DNA of 64,000 bases from Pneumocystis sp. 'macacae' (Eukaryota; Ascomycota; Pneumocystomycetes; Pneumocystales; Pneumocystaceae). The translations under genes were made by a program, and so were the position numbers. The notes below the pieces were generated by a model. That model did no database searches. It was given only the letters and a program-made list of their open reading frames with translations, and was not told where the DNA came from. Location: assembly GCA_018127085.1 (NCBI GenBank), contig CM030724.1:492022-556021 (forward strand). Reading direction: 5' to 3'. Within the stretch, counting starts at the first letter, position 1. The number at the start of each line of letters is the position of its first letter. Below, in pieces: positions 12,353 through 23,860 of this stretch.

Positions 12353-13586
12353 ATGGTAGGTTGAAGTGTGTGGGGATGGGCTGACATGAGTAGTCGAAGT
12401 CGGGTGTGCAAGTGGATGAGGAGTGTTTGACGGCGTTTCAAGACCTAAAGCAGCGGAAACACACAAGATTCATTATCTTTACAATCAACCCAGAGAGGAC
12501 GCACATTGTCGTCGAAAAAACATCGGCAAGCAGCAATTATAGGGACTTTATGGACAGTCTTCCTGAAAATGACTGTCGGTATGCCGTGTACGATGTTGAA
12601 TATGAGATGCATGGCGAAGGCAAACGCAAAAAGGTACGTGTTGAGCTGCCACAATAACTCGCTCCACCGTGGGGTTGCTGCGGGCAAAGTCGACAGGGTT
12701 AAACCCTATAACATCAGGGTTGTGACCTTCATATTGTACAGGGTTAAGCCCTACTATATATTAAATCAAGTCTTTAGTAGGACTAGAGTTAGCGTATGGC
12801 TATTGCAAGGGAGAATATGACAGTGTGTTGAGCTAGGGTTGGGATAGCAGTATGGCTATATTATTCTCTACCTGCGTTGTGCTGCTCTGTGACTACTATT
12901 TTTTTGCTTAGGGTTATTTTTTCAAAAGAGAACAATGGTGATTTAGTAGGTGTATATGTTTCAGATTGTTGATGGTGGAGTGTGGGTAATGGTTGTCATG
13001 ATTAGAATTGTCACGACGATGTTAGAAGGTGATACTTGTTGGAATGTATTGAAGCGATACAGATAAATTTGTCAGAGATGTTGGTAGGGCAATAGTTGCT
13101 AGAGAAACGGCTGTACTGAAGGCGTGGATGGCTATCTAGCAGCAGCATGCTGATATATTGTCTTTATAGCATTATTTTTTTGAGAAGCAACTATTGGTGC
13201 AATAGTGTGCACTATTAGGGTGTATTGAGTATAAGTGATCTCTGATAGTCTTAGAATTATTAGGGTTATAATTTATTGTTAATTTTCTCAGAACTTATGT
13301 TAGAGTTGATATTTTGTGGCAGTAACAGACAGAGCGTTGACTAACAGCAACAGATGTGTTTTTTCATATGGTAAGCAGTGCACGGAGCAGCGGTGCGGGT
13401 TAACCGTGTTAACCGTACAGGTCGCCAGAAAACTCACCGATTAAGTCGAAGATGTTGTATGCATCGTCAAAGGATGCGTTACGACGAGCGCTGAATGGGA
13501 TTGCGGTAGAGATTCAGGCAACAGATCTAACAGAGGTTTCATATGACACAGTGCTTGAGAAAGTCGGAAGGCGCGCAACAACATAG
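12353..13586 (+). CDS. COF1: Cofilin/ADF, 4 exons, 139 aa
   Basis: Actin-severing and depolymerising protein. Proposed exons: 12353-12355 (ATG only), 12400-12633, 13354-13370 (17 nt) and 13421-13586; sum 420 nt, in frame. The main exon reads [16 protein letters not shown], then the ADF-homology core with [21 protein letters not shown]; the microexon gives MCFFI, completing the conserved hydrophobic strand before [17 protein letters not shown]; the last exon ends [14 protein letters not shown]. The actin-binding helix ([18 protein letters not shown]) is intact. Introns: 44 nt (donor GTAGGT, branch-like CTGAC), 720 nt and 50 nt. The single-codon first exon is inferred from the need for M before SGVQV and from good splice signals; the rest is well supported. 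The long intron carries further TTAGGG-like boxes (about 12695, 12740, 12833, 12907, 13257). Confidence 0.9.
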
Positions 13587-14247
13587 GTGCTGGGGCCCTT
13601 GGGGTTGATAAGTTCATAGAGTATTCGAATCATACATATTATTGCATAGTATTTTACATGTGTATTTGGTGTATTGATCCATGTATTTTGCCCAGTAGTC
13701 ACGTGGTCGTGCTCTCAGTAGTGATTGCAACATAGTTATACAAAAATAACTGTGAAATATAGCCGTTTTAATACAACTATCTGTAAAATATGTTTTCTAG
13801 AGTTGATGAATTAACAAATATTATCGTGTGATTATCTTGCGTAATTATTTATAGTTGATGGATTCGATAGTTTTATCGATGGGCAAAAAATTTATTGGGT
13901 GAATAATTGGAGGTAAATCAAGGAAAAACAGGAGTAGTCAAAAGAAACAAATTAACATAGTAAAACTTCAAATTAATCATTTCTAAATATTTACATGGCT
14001 TAAACACCCAAAACTAGTTGGAGTATGAATAATTGATCACTATCTTATATGAATTCTATGTAGATAGCTAAATGATTCGAATAAGTCAAAAACAAGCATG
14101 CATGCGTTAAAATAAGATGTTATGTTTTGTAAATATTGTATAAATAAACCAAAAATCATTCCAATTATTGAGATATATGTATTATAATGCATAGTTAATG
14201 AGTTTTGTGTAGATTTGTTACAAAATTTCCCATATCAGATTGAAAGA
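13587..14247. other. Convergent intergenic region
   Basis: 660 bp between the 3' ends of cofilin and the heat shock factor gene. The composition falls back to AT-rich from about 13700. No gene, RNA or repeat recognised. Confidence 0.5.
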
Positions 14248-15747
14248 TCAATAATCACGCTTTCTTTTAGAACCACATATTAAAAGGTTTTTTCCTACAT
14301 TTAGATCTTCTTTAAGCTCGTTAGCTTCTTGAAACACAACGGCATTGGAGTCATCTTTTGTAGATGAACTAGAGTGAATAGAGTTATTTTCATCAAGAGT
14401 ATACTCATTGCCTATGCAAAATTAACACACTTTTTTCTTTTTTTAAAAGTATGTATTACCATACTGGTTTAAAAATTCATCAATATCAATGTTTTCATAA
14501 TTATGTTCTTCATTAGGGAAATATCCAATTGAATTATTTTTTGAACTTAGTGAATAGTTTTCATCATTTATACTTTCTGTAATCTCAGTACTATCTTCAA
14601 CAGGAAGTCCGATATCGATTTGATTAATATCCATCCCCAACAAATTTGCAAGAGATTGTAGACTTTCATTCTGAGAAGTCAAATCTAATTGTATATTCTT
14701 AGCAAGATCATCATTTGCCTGGATTCTAAGGATATTATCTGAATATGGATGCTCTATAGTCGGATTTTCTTTTGGGCAAATATGAAATGTGTGGGTTAGT
14801 AATGACGATGTGTTTAAATAGGGCAAAGTAAAACGATTTTCATCAGTTTGTGAAGCACCTTGCTCTATAAGATAAGGCAATATAACTTCGTTAGATGATA
14901 ATTCCTGAGGAGAAAAGAAATTCTCATGGTTAGTTATAGTATAACCCCCTTGATTTTTTTGCTTTTGTTCAGGAAGAGACTTTTCTTCCAATAATAAGCG
15001 TTTTTTTTTTTGAACTATATTTCTTTTTTCTGGAGAAAATATAGAAACGAGAAATTTTAGAATTTTATCAATAGTTTCCTGATGATGACGATGCTTTTCC
15101 CTCGAATTCAATGCTTCCTGCCAAAGCGCCTGATTGTCCATTTGAATACGTTTCAAATCCGACGAAATTGTTAACTGATGTTTTTTAATAGATTGAATTT
15201 CAGATATAATAGCAGAATAATCTAAAGGTAAGTTGTCTTCTCCAGACTGGGGTCCTTTTTTCCTTGTTACTAAACAGAGAAGATCAGGTTGATCACGAAG
15301 AAAATTAGGATTAGAAAATTCTAAAATTTCATTCGGAGAATCTGACTCAAGAACCCCATGTTGGAGATGGGGGACTTTATGAAAGCCATACACTAAAATA
15401 CTTAAGAAAAAAAAAGTAGAATACAAAAACAAACTGTTAAGCTGACGAACAAAACTTGAAAAATTGTGATGTTTAAAAAACCGAGGAAGAATATGTTTCG
15501 CTACTTGTTCTGGTCGAAGAACTAAAAATGATTCACCAGATATCGACCATTTTATAAGTGCATCCGATGCAGAATCAGAAACCATGCTATTTTACTATTC
15601 AGAGCCAAATATTTGTTAATCTCATACCTACTTGTATAATTTATTCAAAAAAGCTGGGACATTTTTGGCTTGAGGAAGTGGTATAAAGTTTCCTGAAATA
15701 GATGCTGATTTAACTAAATCATTTCCAACAGATGCATCTATAGACAT
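14248..15747 (-). CDS. HSF1: Heat shock transcription factor
   Basis: Trimeric activator of heat shock genes in the nucleus. First exon from ATG 15747 (MSIDASVGNDL ... NVPAFLNKLY), then an intron, then the winged-helix DNA-binding domain: ALIKWSISGESFLVL, VAKHILPRFFKHHNFSSFV, RQLN, a further intron (about 15393-15440), YGFHKVPHLQHGVL and PNFLRDQPDLLCLVTRKK. The FKHHNFSSFVRQLN recognition helix and the MYGFHKVPHLQ signature (M restored by the splice) identify true Hsf1 rather than Skn7 or Sfl1. A heptad coiled coil (about 15220-15060) should mediate trimerisation. The acidic Asn/Ser-rich C-terminal half is a likely activation domain. A last exon (about 14414-14248) after an intron near 14450 adds a tail ending SKRKRDY with a basic cluster. 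Confidence 0.92.
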
Positions 15748-16107
15748 CCTTAAACCTATTCAAAATCTCGTTTTATTTTAATTCCTAAGATATAGGTACG
15801 TGTTAAGACGATTTAAAATCGCTTTTAATAATAAATAAAACTAGAATTATCTCTAGTTGTTTTGAAATTATATCGGCATTAAGCCTGAATCCCTTTATTT
15901 CCAATTAATATAACAAATATCTTAATAATAAATTTATTGTTATTATTCTGAAAATCTTTTTGCTACTTTGAAGATTTTATATTCAAAATTTTTAATCGAA
16001 TATACCATAAAAAAATTATGAGAAAAATCTTTATTATAATATATAAAATTAAATAAATAGCAAATTATTAGAATATTTTTCAATATATTTTTAATAATTC
16101 TTAAGAT
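15748..16107. other. Divergent promoter region HSF1 / deoxyhypusine synthase
   Basis: 360 bp, AT-rich. I did not find a convincing array of heat shock elements (inverted nGAAn). Nothing else recognised. Confidence 0.5.
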
Positions 16108-17227
16108 ATGAATAAGGATATTGAAATAGCTAAGGCATCTGTCTTAGTTTGTTCTGAACCTGTACTGGAAAATTCAGTGAAAGTGATAGGACTTGATCAT
16201 AACAAATATCCTACTCATAAAAACACAGGGATGACTAGTCTTACTATAGAGGATTTAATAAATTCTATGTATACTACGGGGTTTCAAGCAACTAATTTTG
16301 CATTAGCAGTAGATATTATAAATGAAATGGTATATTATATTGATTTTTTAAAGTATTTAATAAAAAGTCTTTTAGAGGAATTGGAGGCCATCAGAAGAGG
16401 AGAAGAAAGAGTATTCTGAAGAAGAAAAAGAAGCAAGATGCACTATTTTTCTTGGTTATACTTCTAATTTGGTTTCATCGGGCGTAAGAGAATCTATTCG
16501 ATATTTACTTCAGCATAAAAAGGTTTCATGTGTTGTTACTACTGCTGGAGGGGTAGAAGAGGATATTATTAAGTGTCTTGATGACACGTATTTAGGGAGT
16601 TTTGAGCTTGATGGATCTGAGCTTAGAAAAAAGGGAATAAATCGGATTGGGAATCTTTTAATACCCAATAATAATTACTGTAAATTTGAGGACTGGATAA
16701 TACCTATTTTCGATGATATGTTAGAGGAACAAAAGAGTAAAAATAAAATATGGACACCGTGTTCCATAATCCATCGTCTTGGAAAGGAAATAAATAATGA
16801 GGAAAGTATATGTTATTGGGCATATAAGAATCAAATACCTATATTTTGTCCTGCGTTGACTGATGGTTCTTTGGGAGATATGATATATTTTCATTCTTTT
16901 CGGAATCCAGGATTAATCGTGGATATCGCTGCTGATATCAAATTAATTAATACTATATCTGTTAGGGCAAAATGTACAGGGATGATTATTCTTGGCGGAG
17001 GAGTAGTTAAACATCACATAGCAAATGCTAATTTAATGAGAAATGGTGCTGATTATTCTGTATATATAAATACAGGTCAAGAATTTGATGGAAGTGATAG
17101 TGGAGCTAGACCTGATGAAGCCGTTAGTTGGGGAAAAATCAAGCCTGATGCTAAAATGATAAAACTATACACAGATGCAAGCATAGTATTCCCTATGATT
17201 GTAGCAGCTACGTTTGCAAAAGAGTAA
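16108..17227 (+). CDS. DYS1: Deoxyhypusine synthase
   Basis: Transfers the aminobutyl group of spermidine to one lysine of eIF5A, the first step of hypusine formation; NAD-dependent cytosolic tetramer. Exon 1 (16108-16329) carries the N-terminal part ([20 protein letters not shown]); one intron of about 46 nt (GTATAT...TTTTAG) joins ATG to RNWRPSEEE, after which the frame runs to 17227. Seen in the sequence: [20 protein letters not shown], the NAD-site stretch [66 protein letters not shown] and then KI, whose lysine is the known enzyme-intermediate residue. Total length fits the family. A complete and apparently functional enzyme. Confidence 0.96.
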
Positions 17228-18088
17228 ATATATCTTTTGAAATAGTCATTTTGTTACTACATATTTTGTTGTATCAAAAATTCGTAAAATTGAACCTATT
17301 GATCTTAAATGCAAATTAGTATATTTAATAGGTTCGTTTAAAACTGTATAATAGTAAAAATTCTTTTAAAAGTTCATGTTTTTACTAAATTTAATAGATT
17401 TTTTTAGATTTTAGTAAATCATTATTTTCATTATAATATACTAAGAGGAAATAATTATTTTAAATATTTGTAAAAATATTTTTGAAAAATCTTTAAAAAG
17501 GAATTTTAATATTATTTTTTTGTAAATATACTGGTAAATTATAATACTTAATGCGTCTAAAGATTAAAATATTAAGCATTTTAATGTTAGATTTTTATAA
17601 ATATATTTTACTTTTTATATTTTTAAAAATTAGATTAAATTAATAATAAATTGTAGATTATTTATTAAAATTATTTAATATGAAATACTTAGATTAAAAA
17701 CATTTGTTGTAAATTTAATTCATAGAAATTAAACTGAGGAAAACTATAATAAATTAATAAAAATATGTCAAATCAATACAAACTAAATATTTAAAAATTA
17801 AAATTTATATATACATTTATATTTAATAAATTTTAATATTCTAGACTACATTTTAAAAATAACGGATTTACATTCTTAAAAATCAACTTTAAATTTCAGG
17901 TATTTTTTACAAATCAATTATATACTTAACAAGTACATATAATAATTCTCATATTTCTATTCTCTTTAAATGCCTTAATTTTAATTCTAATTCTAAATAT
18001 TTTAATTCTTTTGATATATAAAAAACGTTTTTTGATATAATTTCATATTTTTTACTTTTTTAACATCATTATATAAGAATTATTCTGC
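17228..18088. other. AT-rich convergent intergenic region
   Basis: 860 bp between two 3' ends, over 80 percent A+T by eye, with many TAAA/TTTA words. No gene or RNA recognised. Confidence 0.5.
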
Positions 18089-20162
18089 TTAATCGTCATC
18101 TATATCATCATTTGCCACATTAGGTTGAAGATCTGCTAAGAGTGAAGAAGCTTTAACCTTCTCCATTTTTTTTGATGAACGACCTCTTCCCTTTCTTTTC
18201 GCTCTGTCAGAATTTTTTGATATTACTAAATTTTTGTAATTTTCTTGTTTTTTTGTGCGATAATAATGTAAAACACATTGAGAAATAGTCTTATTTGGAA
18301 TACTAGAGGCAATTAAGCCAAAATTTTTTTGAGGATATTTAATAAATAATTGTTTAAAGAGTTCATGCTCTTCAACTGTCCAAATATTTATCCATGTGGG
18401 ATAGTGAAAAGAAGAAATAGGATCCTGTACTATTCCATTTCTATCATTATATTGATATTTAATAGTCTCACTAAGATCTGAAATCATAGGAGGTATTACT
18501 GCAGCACGAGAAATTCGATCATCTTCGACTCCTAATTTAGCCACAATATCTTCAAAATCGGCATCAGATCTGACAAAATCACCATAATTTAAACCTTGTC
18601 CTCTTCTGAAACTTCTTAATGATAAATTATCTAAATGTGTATCTGAAAATCCAAATCGTTCATTTTCCTGTTTCTTCGTTTTTTTTATATTATCTAATCT
18701 TTCTACTTGAGATTTCCAAGAATTCTGATATTTTTCATACTGCAGTTGAAGGATTTTATTTTTTTTAAGTATTCTTTTGTTCTTTTTCAAAATGTATAAA
18801 AACAATAATGGACGTAAACGTTCATGCTTTAATTCGTTTTCTTTAAAAAAAGGGTATTCCTTCAACGAATCATTATATAATTTAATATAAGAAAATTTAA
18901 TACAATTTTGCTTTGCCTTTTCCTTGTTTTCAGAATAGATTTTTGAGTATAGATTTGTTTCTAAATATAGAAGATCGCTAATAGGTAAAGATTCGGTAAA
19001 TTTAGATACAGAAGAAACCATTTCTTTTTCACTTTCATTATTTGAATCAATAGTCTGCAATTTTTTATTTTTAATTTCATAAAAATGACCTTCACATGTT
19101 AACAATTTCTTATCAACTTCCTCTATTTTATCATATATATTGTTTTGAATTAATTTCTTATCATTTTGAATTGAGAAATCCCTAGATATAGTATTATCAT
19201 TTATTGTATAAGAATTAAATAGAGAAAGATCTTTAAAACCAACAGTTTTTAAATCCATAGATCGAGGTCTTTCTTGTAATGATTTACTAATATCTTTTTC
19301 CCCTTCAAGGCTCTTATCTAAAGAATTACTTGAATTAAAAGGAATAGTACAAACATTATTAAAATCTTGACATAAATCATTTTTTTCTATTACACTTTCC
19401 TTCAAGAAGAGTCTTTCTTCTTCTCTAATAATTGAATTATCGATAGAAGTAACTTTAAAACTATAATTATCATTTTTTTCGTATTCGAATAGAGATAATT
19501 CTTTTATAGCATTCTTTTCATATAAACTCTTTTCCTTATCCAAATCTCTTCCTTTAGGGATATTCTTATAATACACGGTTTCCCCTATAGTTCCATTTGT
19601 TTCTGAAGATTCCATATGTATATATGAATTAAAAGATTGATCATGATATTTATGTATAAAAACATTATTAGTTAAATGAGGTTGGTTGCAAGAAAAATGT
19701 TTTTTATATTCATTCCTATTCATATCTTTTTCATACTTATTCGACTTATGTGTATTATTATTTTTTATTTGTTCTGAGAAATCAAAATCCAAACAATGAT
19801 TATGTGTTTGATATAATGGAAAATGTAAAGATTCTTCAGAATAATAATTACTAGAAAATGAAGAGGACATGCTTTTTCTTCTTCCTTGTTGATATAACGG
19901 AGTATAAGAATATCGCAGTCCTTGAGGAACTGTATTTGGACAAGTTAAATCAAATCTCTGATTATGCTTGTCTAATAAATAGCTTTGATGTGACAAAGAG
20001 CGACGTCTTTTAAAGGAATACTTTTCACCCCTTTAAGAAAATAATTCAGTTGTTATAATAGATATTTAATAATATATACCTATTTTCATCTGTTTCATTT
20101 TCTCGATCATAAAATACATTGTTTTCAAAAGATTCATGCTCTTTCTCATACGCTTTTCTCAT
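18089..20162 (-). CDS. Snt1-like SANT-domain corepressor subunit
   Basis: Likely homologue of Snt1, the NCoR/SMRT-like scaffold of the Set3 histone deacetylase complex. A first exon (20162-20080, MRKAYEKEHESF ...) joins through an intron of about 48 nt to GEKYSFKRRRSLSHQ and a long exon running to 18089. The N-terminal two-thirds are Ser/Asn/Lys-rich and without domains; a charged coiled-coil stretch (LKKNKRILKKNKILQLQYE, about 18800-18690) is followed by the motif YNDRNGIVQDPISSFHY and one SANT domain (about 18420-18230: WTVEEHELFKQLFIKYP, KNFGLIASSIPNKTISQCV, HYYRTKK). A basic stretch RAKRKGRGRSSKK and an acidic end follow. About 670 aa is much shorter than budding-yeast Snt1, and only one SANT is seen. 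Family-level confidence is good; the complex assignment is inferred. Confidence 0.8.
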
Positions 20163-20949
20163 TGAAACATTATAAGTTGTGAATAGTCATTAAAAATACT
20201 AAAATTAAGTAATATTTTTTAACTTTTTTTTTTATTTTTTTAATTTTGCATAACGTATCGAAAATTAAGATTTACAAAATAATTTAAATAGAATTATTAT
20301 AAATATTTAAAAATCATATATTTTCATACTTTTATTATATGTTGACTATATTTAAATATTTATTCCAAAATGAATTTAAAATAACTATAAATAAAATTTA
20401 AAAAATATTAATATGTGAATTACTATCTTATTTATAGATGTTTTAATGATTTTATTTTTAATATCATATTTTAAATTGAAAATTTTTTATTAATTTTAAT
20501 ATTAAAAATATATTTAATTATTATTCATATTTTATTTATTTAGTTAGCTACAAAATAAATTCTATATTATTTTAAATAAATTATGTTAAGTCAATTTTAA
20601 AATATTATTATTTGAATAAAATTCTATATATATTTTATAAAAATTGAGCCTGGATATATCTTTAACATATTCTAATATAAAAAAATTCTAGACATTTCCA
20701 TAAATATAATTTCAGAATTAAAATTTGATCTATTCTTACTAATTAATTATTTAATGCCCTTAACTAATTTTAAGTAATTACTTCAGTTATTTTTACATTC
20801 TTTCAAGGTTTCAACATGCATTAATATATATATGTTTGAAATAAGATTTATATATTAAAATTAATAAATTTTTTTAACAATGTTTTAATATTTTTAAATA
20901 TAAAACTTATTAGAAATGCAATTGATTTGCTATAATTTCAAATTCTATT
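20163..20949. other. AT-rich intergenic region
   Basis: About 790 bp upstream of the Snt1-like gene and downstream of CWC27, with very high A+T. Only poly-A/T and TAAT words are seen. Confidence 0.5.
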
Positions 20950-22661
20950 TTATAAATTTGACTTATAGCCTTTATAATTTGGTTTAAAACTTTTCGATAT
21001 TTCATTATTTTTTTTTCTCATTTTTTCTTCAGAAATAGCTCTTTCTTTTCTTTCTCTAGGATCAATTATTTCAAAATCTTCTTCAGCTTTTTTTGCACTA
21101 TATGTATGGTCCTTTCCAAGCTTATCTTTAGCAAAAATAAGTTTTTTTGCAAACCAATCACTATTATTTTCTTCAGGTAAATCATTATGTTCTCCTAGCC
21201 GATCAAAACACGAAAAACATCCAGGGACACTATGTAATTCGCACGCATCTTTTTCTTCATCATATTCTACTTCAATGCAATCTTTAGATGAAATCTTAGA
21301 TTGAAATAACGAAAGTTTAGCAAGAGTCTATATCACAGTTATATTTAAAATAATACTAAGTAAAAATGCCTGATACCTCTTCTTCTCTCTTTTTTATTGA
21401 TTTTCCTTTTCCTCCAACAATAGCTTTTTCTGAAGCTTTGTAACGTTCTCTTTCTCTTTCTAAGTAAGAAAATAATTTTTCTTTTTCATTTTTTTCTGTA
21501 TCTAAATACCCATTTTTCTTTTTTCCTATAGATTTAATATCTTTTTTCAAAATATCAATTTGTGCTTGAATTTCATCTATTTTTATTTTTTTAGAATCAG
21601 ATGATTTTTTTTTTTCTGATAATTCTGAAAAAGAATTAGTTAAATTCAAGGGACTCATTACTTCTGCTTCAGAATTCTTCACATTAGTAACAAAAGATTC
21701 ACTTTTTTCAATTTTATCAGATGAATTGTATTTTCTTTTAACATTTGCAGTAATCGCAGGAATTTCCGATAATTTCGAATCATTTCCTATATCATGGCTA
21801 CTTTTAAGTTTAAATTCTTTAGATGTATCAGTATCAGTTTCATCTTGAAAACTCAATAATGTTTTGTTTCTTAAAAAAATTAACCACATCAACAAACTTA
21901 TAAATATAAACCAACTTTTTTACTTTATTTTTAAACTCTTGTTTTGATGCTATAAGTGATTCTATCTGTTTAATCCTTTCTTTTTCTGTAATTCTAGGAA
22001 GAATATCATCAAATGGATTTAATAAAATTTTTGTAGAAATAATTTTAGGAGGATATAAAGGTCTTTCATTTTTATCAACTTCTAATTCTGCCATTCTCAG
22101 TACATTATATATACTGTCTCCAACAATCCTCCCAAAAAGAGTATTCTTTCCTTGTAATTCAGGCGTGGGAGATAATGTAATAAAAAACTGAGAACCATTG
22201 TTATTTTTACCACTATTAGCCATTCCAACAAGACCTCTTCTATTATATCTCAAACGTGAATGAAATTCATCAGAAAAAGGTCCATCCCATATAGATTGCC
22301 CACCCATACCTGTTCCTGTTGGATCCCCTCCCTGAATAATAAATCCTGGAACAAGTCTATGAAAAATAGTATTATCGTAATATCCTTCCATACCTATTAC
22401 CAGTAAGATAGATTAAAAGTAAAAAGATATTTTTTTTACATAGTTGAATGAAATTTCTGCATGCTTTAGGAGTTTCTTTACCCCATAGTTCAATCTCTAT
22501 ATTACCTTTGTTTGTATTAATACAAACTTTACCACTATTAAATTAATCTTATAGTTCAAAGAGATATTATAAAATATACTTTGTATATGGCTCTTGACTA
22601 TAAACTTGCTACTTTAATTAATCATTAACCTATAATAATTTTTAGAAATATTTACAGCCAT
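20950..22661 (-). CDS. CWC27: CWC27-type spliceosomal cyclophilin (peptidyl-prolyl isomerase)
   Basis: Cyclophilin of the activated spliceosome. N-terminus reconstructed as ATG GCT, an intron of about 49 nt, QVYSQEPYTN, an intron, then GKVCINTNKGNIEIELWG and KACRNFIQLC, an intron, MEGYYDNTIFHRLVPGF. The fold continues with QGGDPTGTGMGGQSIW, FHSRLRYNRRGLVGMANSG, GSQFFITLSPTPELQGKNTL and FGRIVGD. The linker VLLNPFDD-like (ILLNPFDDILPR) is characteristic of CWC27. The usual cyclophilin tryptophan/active arginine region is typical of the low-activity CWC27 group. After an intron in which KKL joins RNKTLLSFQDE comes a charged coiled region (21840-21370), another intron, and a C-terminal domain with ACELHSVPGCFSCFDRLGE and FEIIDPRERKERAISEEK. 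About 60 bp separate its start from the divergent ARPC3 start. Confidence 0.9.
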
Positions 22662-22720
22662 AATTTTCCTAATGTTGCGTTAAATAGTTTGCGGATTAAA
22701 AATTAGAAATTTTTTAAACA
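22662..22720. promoter_or_regulatory. 59-bp divergent start-to-start gap
   Basis: Only 59 bp lie between the initiation codons of CWC27 and ARPC3, so any promoter must be bidirectional and partly inside the first introns. Both genes have a 6-nt first coding exon. No motif assigned. Confidence 0.5.
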
Positions 22721-23399
22721 ATGCCAGTAATAACAATATAAATATTCTTTAACAGAATATTTACAAAATTCAAATAGGCCTATCATTCGTCGTTTATAAA
22801 TGGTACAGAATTCCAACAAGTATGTGGGTTTGCTATTCTTCCTTTAAAAACAAAATTTAAAGGACCATCACAGATAAGTAAATATAAAACGCTTTCTAAG
22901 TAATTAAGAATTTTCTAATTAATTTAAAATAGTTAATGAGTCTGATTTAGATATCATTGATGAATCTATTGAACTTTTTCGTGCAAATTGTTTCTTTAGG
23001 AATTTTGAAATTAAAGGACCAGCAGATCGTACATTAATATATGGAATACTTTTTATTTCAGATTGTTTAAACAAACTTTCTCGCACAACTTGCACTAAGA
23101 ATGAAGCAATCAGACTACTTAATATTTTTTCTCTTGAGAATTTCACTATACCTGGTGATTTAGGATTCCCTTTCAATTCTTTATATGCAGCACCTTCAAA
23201 TGAATCTGAATCAGGTTTACACTATTTGCATTTTTTATTTATATTTATATAAATAGATTTCTTAAGACAATATCTTGCTCAATTTCGCCAAGAATTAGCT
23301 TTAAGGCTTATAGATCGTGTTTATATAGATTCTGATAAACCAAATAAATGGTGGTTATGTTTTAGTAAAAGAAAATTTATGAATAAGACATTATCTTGA
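22721..23399 (+). CDS. ARC18: Arp2/3 complex subunit 3 (ARPC3/p21-Arc, Arc18)
   Basis: Structural subunit of the Arp2/3 actin nucleator. Exon 1 is ATG CCA (22721-22726); after an intron of about 51 nt the reading continues [29 protein letters not shown] second intron (donor GTAAAT) joins to [69 protein letters not shown]. The third intron (about 23213-23256) joins to [20 protein letters not shown] and [17 protein letters not shown], the diagnostic C-terminus. Length about 175 aa, as usual. With the Ede1-like protein and cofilin in this window it belongs to the actin-patch machinery, but they are not clustered functionally. Confidence 0.93.
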
Positions 23400-23860
23400 T
23401 TGCATTATTATAAGAAACAGTGTTAATTTAAACTTTTATATTTATATAAAAGACATCAAATGTATTATCATTTTTTTTTACTAAAAATATTCTTAAGCAA
23501 TTTATAAGCAATTTATAAAAATATTTATTTAGCACATTGTTATAAATATTAAATAAGAAAAATGAAAAAAAATGCGTTAAATATATCTATATTTCTATTA
23601 GTCTTTAAAATCGGTATAACTATTTTTTTAATTCAATATTTAAAAATATTACAATATATATTTAATAGAAAATCTGCAAGGTGTATTTAATATTCAATAT
23701 ATATATATATAAACTAGCACTATATGACTTAAGGATTTTATTATTTTTAATATATCGTATTTTATTTCGATATTGTCTGCAATAAATCTTGTTTTAATCT
23801 TTAAAAAATACAGCTTTTCTGTATATCTTCTTATTAAAATATAGAGCTGTATTTTAGAGA
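23400..23860. other. AT-rich intergenic region
   Basis: 460 bp before the striatin start. TA-rich, including a short TA dinucleotide run near 23700. Nothing recognised. Confidence 0.5.

Noticed and set aside
22919..23176. Minus-strand frame opposite ARPC3
   Set aside because: The + strand encodes the highly conserved ARPC3 core here, so the reverse frame is a shadow.
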